64,000 nt of DNA from Cryptomeria japonica. Taxonomy: Eukaryota > Streptophyta > Pinopsida > Cupressales > Cupressaceae. Location of the stretch: assembly GCF_030272615.1 (NCBI RefSeq), contig NC_081408.1, positions 62,926,614-62,990,613 on the forward strand, read 5' to 3'. Shown here piece after piece: positions 35,802-47,334 of the stretch. Each line of letters begins with the position of its first letter. Positions within the stretch are counted from its first letter, which is position 1. The position numbers and the translations under genes were made by a program. A model generated the notes under the pieces. The model was not told the DNA's origin, made no database searches, and saw only the letters and a program-made list of their open reading frames with translations.

Positions 35802-37856
35802 TTAGGGAAGACACCCGTGCTCATTTCAATCCTTGAGCTATTATGCATATCTCCTGCACATAAAGCTATTCTTGACAAAATCTTGAGAGATACTGTTGTT
35901 CCTACTGATCTGAATGTGGACCAGTTTCAAGCCATGGTGCAATACCTTTCCATTCCACACTCCCTTACATTCACAAAAGTCGATGACGCATCCGTAAGTC
36001 AGCCACATAATGCACCATTACACATTGAAGCCTTCATACACAAACATCGAATAAAAAGAGTCCTGATAGATGGAGGAGCAGGTCTAAACATTCGCACATT
36101 AAGCACTATTACACAATTGGGATATTCTGATAAAGCTGTGAATTCTACAAATCAAATCACCATTAAGGCTTATGATGACGAAGAGCGTTCATCCAAGGGC
36201 ACAGTCACCTTACATCTCAGAGTTGGGCTGGTTACAAAGGATGTGGTTTGTCAAGTCCTAGATTTAAATCTCACTTATAACATATTGCTAGGACGTCCTT
36301 GGATTCATGAAATGAGGGCAGTCCCATCCACATATCACCAATGCATTAAGTTTCCTCATAATGGAGTGGAAGTAACAGTTAACGGTGATCCTAATCCATT
36401 CATATACTGCAATAAGCTGAAATCAAAGACTGAGACCATCATTCCCAGTAATCGTGAGGTTGTTCCTTCGTCAACATATATTGATCCTGAGTCATCAAAA
36501 CCTTCGACATCAAAACAAGGTGAGCTTAAAGGCAAGTTTCAGGACAAAGGCATGGGGGAATATACTTTCAATCAGACCATGTACTTATGACAAGTCATGA
36601 GTTTCCCAAAAGAATATGGAAGACCACATCCTAACAAGCAGGTATCCATCATGATGCTCAAATGGGACCCTACTACCTTTCAAAGATGGGGTGAACTAGA
36701 AGAGGAAGATTTATACAAAATGCTTTTTAGGGACAATGAAGAGGAAACACAAGACCAAATCAACCTACCTTGTGAGAAATATGGCAAAGGCTTCAAAATG
36801 CTACAAAAATTTGGGTATGATGGAAAAAGCCCTCTGGGGTTACGAAAGGAAGGCATCATGGAACCTTTACAACCTGAATTGACCTTAAAAAAGGAATGCT
36901 CGAAAGGACTTGGTTTCTCAACTTCCAAGGTCCACACCCAAAGGATAGAAGAAGCTTTACGAATCAAAGTCACCAAGATTCAACAAGAGGATCACTATTC
37001 CACAGATTTTAACGAGTGGGAATGGGGTTTAGACAAGTCTTCTAGTGACTATGAGCTCACCGAGACATTCAGAGAGCCAGATGAACCCACAGAAGAAGAG
37101 AAATTTTATAACAAGTATAGAGTTGGTCAAGAAGCACCCCAGGAGGATCCCACACGGTCCTTGTCTCAAGGTTCTAGGTTGAAATCACATAGGATGAGAA
37201 CACCTGTCCCAGAATATGCTACTAGTGATGATAATTTGGATTCGCTCATAATCGAGACTGATGAGGAGAGTGCCATTGATGACCTCGATAATTACCTTGA
37301 CATACTTGAATATAACCATATCTTCACTCTTAGCTCCCCTAACTTTGAAGACATTAATGGCCTTCCCCTTGTTCACCACCAACTCATTGACTGGGATCAT
37401 GAAGGACCTGCACAATTTGATGCATTCCAAAATGATGAATCTTTTATTGACTATCTAGGTATATGGGATGATCTTCCCCCTGGAGACCATAAAGCGGGAT
37501 ACACTATAGAACTCAATAGCGTGGCATATTTTGGCGAGGCTGTCGGACCTTCCAGTTGCAAAAATGTGAAAATAAGAACAAATCAAGGGTCTTATGGCGA
37601 AAACCACATTGTGGCACTGTCTGACCCCAAAAAAGTAAAAAGAAAGGACGTATCTGAGGGCGAAAACCTCTCTGAGGCACCTGAAGATGGAAGGCTCGAC
37701 ATCCTCCCAGCATCATATGAGGAAAAGTCATCCATGTTGGTAGAGGAGACTATCAAAACAAACATTGGTACAGAAGAGGTTCCACACAACATATTCCTAG
37801 CTCAATCATTGACAGAGTCCGAAAGGTCAAAATTCGTAAGTTTCTTCAAAGAATGA
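35802..37856 (+). pseudogene. pol: Gypsy protease and G-patch region
   Basis: This is the same frame as gag, with stops at 36588 and 37854. The aspartic protease core is VLIDGGAGLNI near 36060, preceded by HIEAFIHKHRIKR and followed by YNILLGRPWIH. From about 36776 a G-patch is visible (YGKGFKMLQKFGYDGKSPLG, then LRKEGI), a glycine-rich RNA-binding module. It is followed by an acidic linker of about 250 residues before RT. Confidence 0.8.
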
Positions 37857-39260
37857 CAAATCAACTTTGCCTGGTCATACGCTGATATGCCTGGATTGGA
37901 TCTGGATTTGGTAATGCATCATCTGACAGTCAAACTGGGGGCAAAACCAGTGAAACTGAAATTAAGAAAAATGCATCCACAAGTGGCATTACTAGTCAAA
38001 GAAGAACTTGAGAAGTTATTGGATGTCAGATTCATATGCTCAATTGATTATCCTGAATGGATCTCCAACTTGGTACCTGTTAGCAAACCAGATCGTAGCA
38101 TCAGAATATGTACAGATTTCAGAGACATCAACAAAGCTTGTCCAAAGGCTGACTTCCCATTACCAAATATTGACTTGATCGTTGATCTCATAGCAGGTCA
38201 TGAAATGTTATCATTGATGGATGGATTCTCTGGTTATAATCAAATAAGGATCGCACCCGAGGATCAACACAAAACATCATTTACTTGTCCGTGGGGAACT
38301 TTCTACTGGAATGTCATGCCCTTCGGGCTGAAGAATGCAGGTGCTACATATCAAAGAGCCATGACTACTATCTTTCATGATCTCATGCACGTAACCATGG
38401 AAGATTATGTTGATGACCTCTTGGGAAAATCAATAGATAGAAATACACATTTGGACATACTTTCAGTCGTCTTTGATCGGTTGGAAAAATACAAAGTAAG
38501 ATTAAACCCCAAGAAATGTGTCTTTGGAGTAACCTTCGGGAAGCTCCTAGGATTCGTTGTATCCAAAAGGGGAATTGAAGCTGATCCAGCAAAAGTCAAG
38601 GCCATCTTGGAAATGCAACCACCAAGAAATATCAGTCAACTTCGATCCTTACAAGGTAGACTCTAGTCCATCCGAAGATTTATAGCACAACTGGCAGATA
38701 AGTGTAATCCGTTTTAGCACCCGCTACATAAAAACATAAAATTCAAATGGGATGATAACTGTCAACAAGCTTTCCAAATGCTCAAAGATTATCTTCTAAA
38801 TCCACCAATTCTGATGCCACTAGTTCCTGATCAACCTCTGTTACTATACATATCAGCTACTCCAACAGCACTAGGGGCACTCTTAGAACAACAAAGCGCT
38901 GAAGGCAAGGAAAAAGTAGTATACTACATCAGTCGCACATTGGTGGGATACGAGCTCAATTACACACCAATTGAGCATGCATGTCTCGCTGTGGTCTTTG
39001 CTTTGCAAAAATTACGACATTACATGCTCACTCATAAGACTAAGTTAGTTGCAAGGATAGACCCATTGAAATACCTTCTCAATAAAGTGACACTTACTAG
39101 GCGACTAGCCAAATGGGTAATGATCCTGAGTGAATTCGACATCGAGTATGTGGACAGAAAAGAAATAAAAGGACAAGCCATTGCAGATCAATTAGCAGAT
39201 GCTCCCATGATAGATGATGTTCCTCTAAGTTCTGAATTTCCAGATGAATCCATTTTGACA
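37857..39260 (+). pseudogene. pol: Gypsy reverse transcriptase and first RNase H
   Basis: RT blocks are present in order: VKEELEKLLDVRFI, SKPDRSIRICTDFRDINKA, LMDGFSGYNQIRIAPEDQHK, MPFGLKNAGATYQRAM, the catalytic YVDD at about 38406-38417, and LNPKKCVFGV. RNase H follows (LLLYISATPTALGALLEQQS, YTPIEHACLAVVFALQKLRH, KYLLNK). Stops are at 38664 and 38715. Catalytic Asp residues of RT are retained. Confidence 0.93.
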
Positions 39261-39899
39261 ATATCACATGCAAAACCATGGCAACTATACTTTGACGGCT
39301 CATACACATAGCATGGGGCAGGAGCCGGCATCCTTTTCATAACTCCTCAAGGAGATTCTATACCAAAATCATACCGCTTATCATTTCCTTGCACTAACAA
39401 TATAGCAGAATATGAGGCATTAACAACAGGATTACGAATTGCAGTTCAATGGAAGATCCAGGAACTTCGTGTTTTTGGGGACTCCCAACTTGTCATCCAT
39501 CAAGCAACTGATGATTACCAAAAAAAAGATGAAAAATTAATGCCTTACAAACAAATGGTGGATGACCTGAAACAACACTTCACAAAGATAGACTTTGAGC
39601 AGATACCAAGAGAGCAGAATCGCGCCGCAGATGCCATGGCTACAATTGCTTCACTGATTGATCTACCTCCAAACGAGACCCGCTATGAGTTCTTGGTGGA
39701 TAACCTTTTGGTCCCTTCATATGAGATCATGCCTACTGAGACAATATGTGTTGTCGGTCCTAAGTCCCAGTTATATGGTTCCATTTTCACATACTTACGT
39801 GACAATACTTTACCTCCTGATCTATCAAATAACCAACGTCGCACTTTCATTCGCCAATCCTCTCGATATGTCATTTTACCTGATATCCTATACCGGTGA
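39261..39899 (+). pseudogene. pol: Second, archaeal-type RNase H (aRNH) of gypsy pol
   Basis: Blocks are WQLYFDGSYT, a stop at 39309, then GAGAGILFITPQG, NNIAEYEALTTGLRIA, VFGDSQLVIHQ and REQNRAADAMATIAS. These carry the Asp/Glu/Asp/Asp set. The domain between RNase H and integrase is diagnostic for the Tat lineage. The frame ends with a TGA at 39897. Confidence 0.88.
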
Positions 39900-41026
39900 G
39901 GTCTAGATGGCACTCTTCTTAGATGTTTAGAAAGCGATGAAGCTCAGATTGCATTATGAGAAGTGCATGAAGGGATATGTGGTTCGCATGCTAGTGGTCC
40001 TACCTTGGCCAAGAAACTCATCAGGACTAGCTATTACTAGCCCAATATGGAGAAAGACTCATATCATTTTGTCAAGAAATGTAAGCAATGCCAAATTCAT
40101 GGAGACCTCATACATGCGCCAGCACAAGAACTTCAACTGCTTGTGTCTCCTTGGCCCTTTTGTCAGTGGGGACTCGATCTCATAGGCAAGATTCACCCTC
40201 CTTCTTCCAATGGTCACAAATTCATTATCACTGCCACAGAGTATTTTACAAAATGGATTGAAGCCATGCCTCTCACACAAGTTACTGGAAAACAGATTGC
40301 TACATTCATCCTTAACTATATCATTTGTCGATATGGTATTCCTGTTCCATTATCACTAATAACGGGCGTCCCTTCAAAAATCAGGATGTTCGTGAACTCT
40401 GTGACCGCTTCCATATTTCCCATCATTTCTCCACACCATATTACCCCCAAGGCAATGGCCAAGCTAAGGCGTCTAACAAAACAATCCTTAAAATCCTAAA
40501 GAAGATAGTCGACGATGCTGGTCGTAATTGGCATATCCAACTCAATCCTGCACTTTGGGCCTACCGCACAAGTGTCCGCACACCTACAGGAGCTACACCC
40601 TATTCACTTGTCTACGGTGCTAAAGCTATCTTGCCTATTGAGGTCGAGCTACCCTCTTTACGGGTTTCTTTGCAAAACATCATCAGTGATGAAGACTATA
40701 GGGTCTCTCGCTTACAAGAACTGGAACTACTAGATGAACGAAGACAAATTGCTTTTAATCATCTCAAGGCTTACCAACAATGAATGAGTCACAGCTACAA
40801 TCACAAGGTCAAGCCTTACACATTTGAGGTAGGTGACTTGGTTCTCAGAGAAAATCCTAAAAATCAACAAGACAGAGAGAAGAAGGGCAAGTTCGAACCA
40901 AATTGGCTTGGTCCCTACATTATTACTACAGCATATGGATCTGGTGCATATCAGCTCTCAACTATAGAAGGTGAACCTTTGGAGGATCCTATCAACAGCG
41001 TGCACCTTCGCAAGTTCTACACATAG
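39900..41026 (+). pseudogene. pol: Gypsy integrase, frameshifted, two catalytic residues changed
   Basis: The zinc-binding H2C2 part runs from HEGICGSH to CKQCQIHG, with stops at 39957 and 40035. The core has WGLDLIGKI (first Asp). After a one-base deletion near 40342 it continues in the next frame with ITNNGRPF, where Asn replaces the second catalytic Asp, and GNGQAKASNKT, where Lys replaces the catalytic Glu. Both fit single G-to-A changes. A further stop is at 40781. The end VNSVHLRKFY-like tail (INSVHLRKFYT) closes at 41026. Confidence 0.9.
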
Positions 41027-42730
41027 CTCTTTAGAGTATCCTAATTCAAAAATACCAAAAAAAATCAAAAATTTCAAAAATACAAAAAAAATTATAAAAC
41101 AAAAAAAATCGTTACTTGGTGAAAACCTGGCAAACAGGAGCCTTATGACACAAAAAACATTGAAAAATCAAAAAAAGTAAAGAGAAATAATTTCGTCCAA
41201 CGGTGAAAACCACTTTGGTGGTGCCCTAGGCAAGTACCATGGTGAAAACTGGGTCACCAGCGCCATGTGTAGAGACATTGCTCCTCCCTCCTTCAGGATT
41301 CACTTTCATCCTTTCACTTTGCACACACTCACAACCTATTCATTCATAATAAACTTACCCATTCCCATCATGGCTTGTTATTGATCTACCCAAGATTGGT
41401 TAGCCATTCATAATAAACCATCCCTTTTCACCCCTTTCCATCCATAATAAATCAGATCCTATCTGTGGCTAAGGCAAATCCTATGTCTAGTAATGGGTGT
41501 GGAACTAAGAACAACACATTTTTCGAGGAGTACAGTTTCTTCTAGCTTCCTTCAGTCTATCCACGCACAATCCACAATAAAGCAACATTTGCATCACAGA
41601 TCCACAATAAAGTTTCATCTTCTTCGCAATAAGGTATCAGTTTCATGGATTTAGTCAGTTTTAGATGAGACACAGCAGCAACAATGGGCTTCAACAAATC
41701 AAATCTTTCGGCAGACTCAGACAACATTATGGTTCAGTGTTATCTATCCTTTCTGTGAAAGTAAACATTGTGACCACAATCAAGTAAGACTTATACAAGT
41801 GACAAGAGACACTAAACTTGAGGACTACAGTGGATGTTGGTGTCGAGTCTTGGTTTTCTTTTGATTTTATCTTTTGGTGACATGTCTTTTAGCTTTTCCG
41901 GGATGTCTCTGACTAGAGATTCTATCTCCAAGATGTCTTTGACTAGAAAGGCGAGGATGGGGTATCGTCACCTATTGGTATTTGCTGTCTGTGGATTGTC
42001 TCTTAGTAATGCTAGAACTTGTCCAAGGATATGAGGACACTGTGAGTCTAGTGTGAACTGGGGCATTCCTTGTTTGTGACTATCTTATCTCCATACAAAC
42101 AGGTACAATGACTTTCTGGGTCAAACATATGCCTCGATTGTCATAACCTATCTTGCCATAATAAAGCTCAATGATGATAATGCACAAGAAGCTCTTTCAC
42201 TTTCATATCTTCTGTCTTTCATCCCCCTTTCTTGATTGACTTTCATCGTCCTGCTCGAGTCCACGTAGCCTGCTATCACATGACTGATTATAATGACACA
42301 CCAAAAATATTTGCATTTCATGTAGTTGCACCTGCATTACCACATATAAGCATTTCATACATACATATAGATATCACATCCTGCACACAACACCTGTTAG
42401 CACAATTTACATTTACATTATCATATTCATTTGCATTACATACACTTACATTGCATCATGCATAACATGTTAAAATATAAAAGAACAAAAATATATTGCA
42501 TTGCATCATATACATGTTTGCATCCATAGCATAAAACATACATCACAAAAGAACATCTCATCACAGAGGTACACATGCATATAGCTGCCGCAAAAAATGA
42601 ATCATCTCATATATATAATCAAAAGTTTCATGATATAATGATTTCAAAAATCATATGGCTACAAAACCACCCGCAGGTGTCTACAATACAAAAATGGTAC
42701 AAAACTGATACAAAGGGAGCCCTCTATGGC
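41027..42730 (+). other. Spacer between pol and the antisense PMD gene
   Basis: There is no gene. Near 41117 is GGTGAAAACCTGGCAAA, shared with the pol-less element (7371). The remainder is unique sequence with several CATTGCATCAT-like words. Confidence 0.6.
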
Positions 42731-45172
42731 TATGATGAACTCCCTCCCTCGGAGCTGCCTGGCCTCAGCGAAATCTGAGCCCTTGAAGGACCTGCCCCAG
42801 GATCATCTTGCCTGTCTCCTCTATCTCATGGTGGCGGAGGGCCCATAACCCCACCACTCGATGCTTGTCTCATCTGGCTCCCTCCCGTAATTGTCACTGT
42901 ACGCGACGGTCTATGGAAGCTCCTTGCCCACTGATCTACTGGAACTGCACCATAGTAGAGGTCCCTCCAGTAGGCTATCTCCTCTCCTGCCTGCAGGACA
43001 TAAGCGTATCTGGCCCCTGTGTCCTCTGCTGCCTGCCTCCCAGCCCTTAGTGTTGTCTCAGCCTCTGTGTAGCGCTAGATAGCCTAATCCTGCTCTCGTT
43101 CAGTATCGCTGAGCCTCATCCTAAGCCGATCCCTCTCCCTCTCCAGCTCCTAGATCTCATCTGCCTGGCCCTGGCAGATCTCCCTCAGATCTAGTAGCTC
43201 AGCCTCCACTGGGTCAGTCTCCTCTGCCTCTACCTGTGGCTCCTCCTTTGCGGGTGCCTGCCCCTATGCCTATACTGGTACCTATACTGGTACTTGTCTT
43301 TGTCCCTGTCCCTGTATCTATACCTACTTGGGACCCTATGTTGCTGGCACCTGTAAAGGCAATCCACCGTGACCCTTCACCACCCGAGCCTGCCTCTCCT
43401 CTCCACCCTCCATCTGAAGTGCAACTCGTCTCTCTCCAACTACTCCCCTCCTCCTCCGTCGGCCTCTGCCCCCATCGCCTCCACCATCATCCTCGTCACC
43501 ACCACCATCTCCCTCCAGTGCCTCTCCTGGATCTGTCAATCGTGGGAATGGATGCTCTGCCCAATATGTTGTATACTCAGCATCCATCCTAGCATCCTCA
43601 ATCTCTGGCCACATGTCCCAAGGTAGAGGCATCATCTCTACAAGCTGAGTCACTGCCTGATCATATGATAGCAATGGCCCAAACTGTACCTGATCTCTAA
43701 CTGTGCGGGCATACATGCCTGAGCCTCGGGGCATCCTCTGAATCCGGCCAAACTGTCGGCCAACCCTGTCCACCAGCTGTCTCTCTAACACATAGGGCAT
43801 CCGCCCAATCAGGTACCTACTCTGGAAGGTGTAGGGTAGCTCAATTGTGTCATCCTCCCACTCCTCACAGCCCAGATATGGTCTCCATATGACCACATCA
43901 ATGTCGTCCAACACTCGCTGCCAATGCTCTAACCTGCCAATCCGCGGCTGTGATGTGATCATATCATACAAATGTACAAAGATGCATCCATGACCTCTGC
44001 CCTTGAAGTCATAAATGGGCCAGCACACATGGTCCCCAGGCATATCTAGTGCGCTGCATCACTAGTGTCTCCAGTGCTCCTCCCCAGCCCACAGCCAAAC
44101 CCCGTGTCGCCCTATCTGGACATAGGAACCCACTGATAGCTCCTCCAATCACTGTCGGCAATGCTAACCCTGTGGTTGTCATGGTGTCCCATGCCACGTG
44201 TCCTACCCTCATCTCCAGTCTAGGGACCTGAAATACCCGTCTCAATGCCTCCTTGTCTCCATCTCGATCATATGGGATCAGCTCCCCATCAATCCGTATC
44301 CTCAGAATCCTGTAGACATCCTCCAGGGTGACTATCATCTCATCCATCGGCAAATGGAATGTGCACGTCTCAGAGTGCCATCTCTCAGCCATCGCAGTCA
44401 GCAAACCCATGTTTGCCCGAAACTCAGGCACATACAGTACATGTCTCAATCCCATCTCCTCAATGGCAGCTCTGTCCTCGAATGACAACTTAGGTCGCAA
44501 CCTCTGCGTCGACGGGAATCTCTCCCGTGACTCCAACATCAGCAAGTACTCCTGCAGTCAAACAACTCAATCATTTCAGTCATAGTGGCATTCACTGTTT
44601 ATCACAAAATGCTACTGGCTATCTAAATGCATATGGTTATCTATCCTAGTAGTACTCCCTGGTCATCACAAAGTACTACGTGTGTGACACTCACTATTCA
44701 TCACAAAGTGTTACTCACATTTGCACTCACTATTCATCACAAAGTGCCTTGATCTATCTTAGTCTTCCTAGAGGACCTGCTTGAGTGTATCCTCTCAGCA
44801 GCTTATCCAATCGACAGCATATGTTCATCACAGAACTGTCGATTTGACCTAGAAGATGCAAATTCATACTTTTCAAATGCAAACGCGCTTACATGACATA
44901 AACATGCTCAAAGGCTGCATAGACGTGCCTGGCACAAACACAGACGCACCTAGCGAGCACAAAAGCGCCTGGCACCAACGCAGACGCGCCTAAACATTTT
45001 TTGACACTTTTTGGACCCTAGTCTAAGCACATTTATTACCCTATTCGACATGCATTAATGACAATAATAAATGCATAGAAGTACGAGGAGGTTTGGTGGT
45101 ACTTACCGGCTCTCCTGCCTCTGCTGGCCTCTGAAATCGGCGAACGCGGTCGAATCTGTGAGTGAAAGCCAT
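42731..45172 (-). pseudogene. Antisense PMD gene of gypsy element, with coiled-coil tail
   Basis: Exon 1 is 45172-45107 (ATG, 22 codons ending RPAEAGEP, donor GTAAGT). Exon 2 starts at 44551 after CTGCAG. The plant mobile domain shows MGLRHVLYVPEFRANMGLLT, MAERWHSETCTFHLPMDEMI, TLEDVYRILRIRIDGELIPY and YAWGPCVLAHL. A one-base shift near 44015 leads to YDFKGRGHGCIFVHLYD and HWQRVLDDIDVVIWRPYLG. Then come a Gly/Asp/Arg-rich linker (about 43500-43340) and, with stops, a coiled-coil and Gly/Pro tail down to about 42735. The order matches the gene at 9526-11860. Host PMD proteins are nuclear; what this one does for the element is unknown. Confidence 0.82.
44552..45106 (-). other. Intron 1 of antisense PMD gene, carrying the GCGTCTGTG motif
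   Basis: The borders are GTAAGT and CTGCAG on the minus strand. Between 44890 and 45000 it carries complement-direction motifs (CACAGACGCACC, CGCAGACGCGCC, AGACGTGCC), that is GGTGCGTCTGTG read along the antisense gene. GGTGCGTCTGTG also occurs exactly in the sense leader at 31382. Confidence 0.65.
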
Positions 45173-45503
45173 CACTACTGACTGCTCCTGCTAAATTTTC
45201 GCTCTGCAATATGGTCTCATGGATGTGTAGATGACAATGAGGATGTATTTTCCCCCGTGGTCTATCTTATAGCCTACCCTAGCCCTCGCCTTCGTTTCCT
45301 GAGTCAGTCTTCTTTGTCCTGTGACTTTGTCACTTTATCTGGTTAGTCCATTCTAGCCTTTCTTTCTTATCGAGAGATTGTCTGCAATCTTTTCAGACAT
45401 TTTCATCCAATCTCTCGAGGGGGCATATCATTCCCATCCTGGGGCAACTCTGTATCAGTTCATCTTATCTTCTTTGAAACAATGCGACAAGCCGCATTGT
45501 CTC

Positions 45504-45517
45504 AAAGAGGGGCAAAA
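45504..45517 (+). other. Polypurine tract of gypsy element
   Basis: AAAGAGGGGCAAAA directly before TGTAG of the 3' LTR is identical to the tract of the pol-less element. Confidence 0.88.
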
Positions 45518-46311
45518 TGTAGACACTCAAAATTGTCATGTCTAATTAAATAAATATTTTATTTATTTAATTATCTTAAGCTTAATTCTTCTATTAATTA
45601 AATAAATCTTTATTTATTTAATTAATTCATTTATCCTCTTCTAGCCTTATTTCTCATTTAAATAAATACATTTATTTATTTAAATTATCCTTTTCCTAAA
45701 TTAAATAAATATTTTTATTTATTTAACTATCCCACTTCTTCTATTAATTAAATAAATATTTATTTATTTAATTAATTCATTAACCTTTTCTACCCATGAC
45801 ACATGTCATTCATCTCTTAATTCATACACTACCTACCCCTTTCATTATTTTATTATTTTCTTTACCTACCCTCTAATCATAGCCGACCTTCTTTTACATG
45901 TCTCAATCTTATCCCTCCATTTCATATTGTGTCTTCTATATAAGGAGATGCTTCCTTCATTATCAAACCCTAATCACTCAGGCTAATCATTCTATGCATT
46001 CTAACTACTTGATCAATTGACTATGCTACGATCCTACTTGCAGCCACATTCCGTTCTTTGTTGAGTTCTTGTGCATATAAAATCTGAGAGCAAATATATC
46101 AAGCAAGATCAATGGCGATAGGAAGAATGGAGATTCAAACCCTATTGGACATGTGATGGTATAATCTTTGTGATTTTGTTTGATTTGCATTGTCTTAGGT
46201 AATCTTCATATGTTATGGTGGATCTTTGTTGTTGTTAGGCTAGGGTTTTGTGGTTGAATTCATTTAGCCTTTCAATATTGTTATTATTGTTATCCATTTT
46301 CACCATATACA
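45518..46311 (+). repeat. 3' LTR of gypsy element
   Basis: This is 794 bp from TGTAGACACTC to CCATATACA, with its TATA box at 45937-45943. It is followed by the ATATT duplication at 46312-46316. Confidence 0.93.
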
Positions 46312-46316
46312 ATATT
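46312..46316. repeat. Target-site duplication ATATT, right copy
   Basis: This pairs with 30438-30442. Confidence 0.85.
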
Positions 46317-46350
46317 AATTGTATTTAATCTTTGAACATTATTTGTATAG

Positions 46351-46803
46351 GTAATAGCGACAGTTTCTCCATTAATGGTGAGCCATCCTTAGTCCATTAG
46401 AGAAGCATCTCAAGCACAGGTACGCCATTGTTCTCTATATTATAACTTTTAAGTGTTTTTGATATATTTATGCTAGTACATTGTATTAATTGTACATTTA
46501 ATCTACAATAGACCCCTTTGCGGTACAACCATAACGTGTATCCATTTAAGCATGTCTTCAAGAAAACTCCTAAGAGTAACAAGGAGAGGAGAGTGAAGAC
46601 ATTAGCTCCTAGATCAGCTGATGACATAATCTACATTTAAATTGCAAAAGAATTATAGTTAAATGCATAGTTAGGTTGTTAATTGTGAACTATTTTCTAC
46701 AAAAGAATTTTAACTTGGCTTTTGAATTGTGGTTTTGTAGGCATCTACAGAGTCGCGTACTGCATTGAAGAGGCTTGATTTTGATGATCCACCACAAGTT
46801 TAG
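46351..46803 (+). pseudogene. Accessory gene of transposon 2, 3' exons
   Basis: Exons have clear borders: 46351-46419 (after TTGTATAG, before GTACGCC), one starting at 46511 after CTACAATAG with a basic segment (FKKTPKSNKERRVKTLAP), and a last one from 46741 after TTTTGTAG to a stop near 46801 (TALKRLDFDDPPQV). They continue the gene that begins at 28514. The gypsy element interrupts the intron between them. Confidence 0.45.
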
Positions 46804-46935
46804 GATCATATAGTGTTAGTTTTGGTCATAGAATGACCAATACATGTAGATATATTCTACATTTTTATTGTATATCGATTTGGACATAACATATGCCACA
46901 TTTTTGTAATACTTGTATTTACTTGGCAGACATGC

Positions 46936-46939
<4 letters not shown>

Positions 46940-47012
<73 letters not shown>
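46940..47012. repeat. (AT)n microsatellite
   Basis: About 36 uninterrupted AT dinucleotides lie just downstream of the accessory gene. Confidence 0.95.
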
Positions 47013-47014
<2 letters not shown>

Positions 47015-47334
47015 GATCCAATAAATTTGTACTGAGTTCATTATTTTGTATTCGTAGTATTTTGTGGTTGTCCTTTTATAAATTTAATTGATCATTTTCC
47101 TATGTAATAAAAAATATGAATATAAACAACAAAAATATATGATATAAAACATTGCAATCACAGAATATGATTTGATAAAATTTCTAAAATGTTGAATTAA
47201 CCCTACAAAACTCCTTGTATTTAGTTCATTGTTGTGTATTCGCTATATTTGGTGGCTGAACTTTTATAAATTTAAATGAATATTTGCATATATAATCAAC
47301 AATATGAATATAAACAACAATATGTGTCGAGTGC

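Larger units (their letters stand above)
30443..46311 (+). mobile_element. Ty3/gypsy retrotransposon, Tat group, with antisense PMD gene
   Basis: The order is 5' LTR, primer site, long leader, gag, protease, G-patch, RT, RNase H, second RNase H, integrase, spacer, antisense PMD gene, polypurine tract and 3' LTR. A second, archaeal-type RNase H plus extra genes downstream of pol is the mark of the Tat lineage. The LTRs are 789 and 794 bp and differ at about 16 positions by eye (about 2%). The gag-pol frame has about a dozen stops and one frameshift, so the copy is inactive. It sits in an intron of the accessory gene of transposon 2. Confidence 0.93.
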
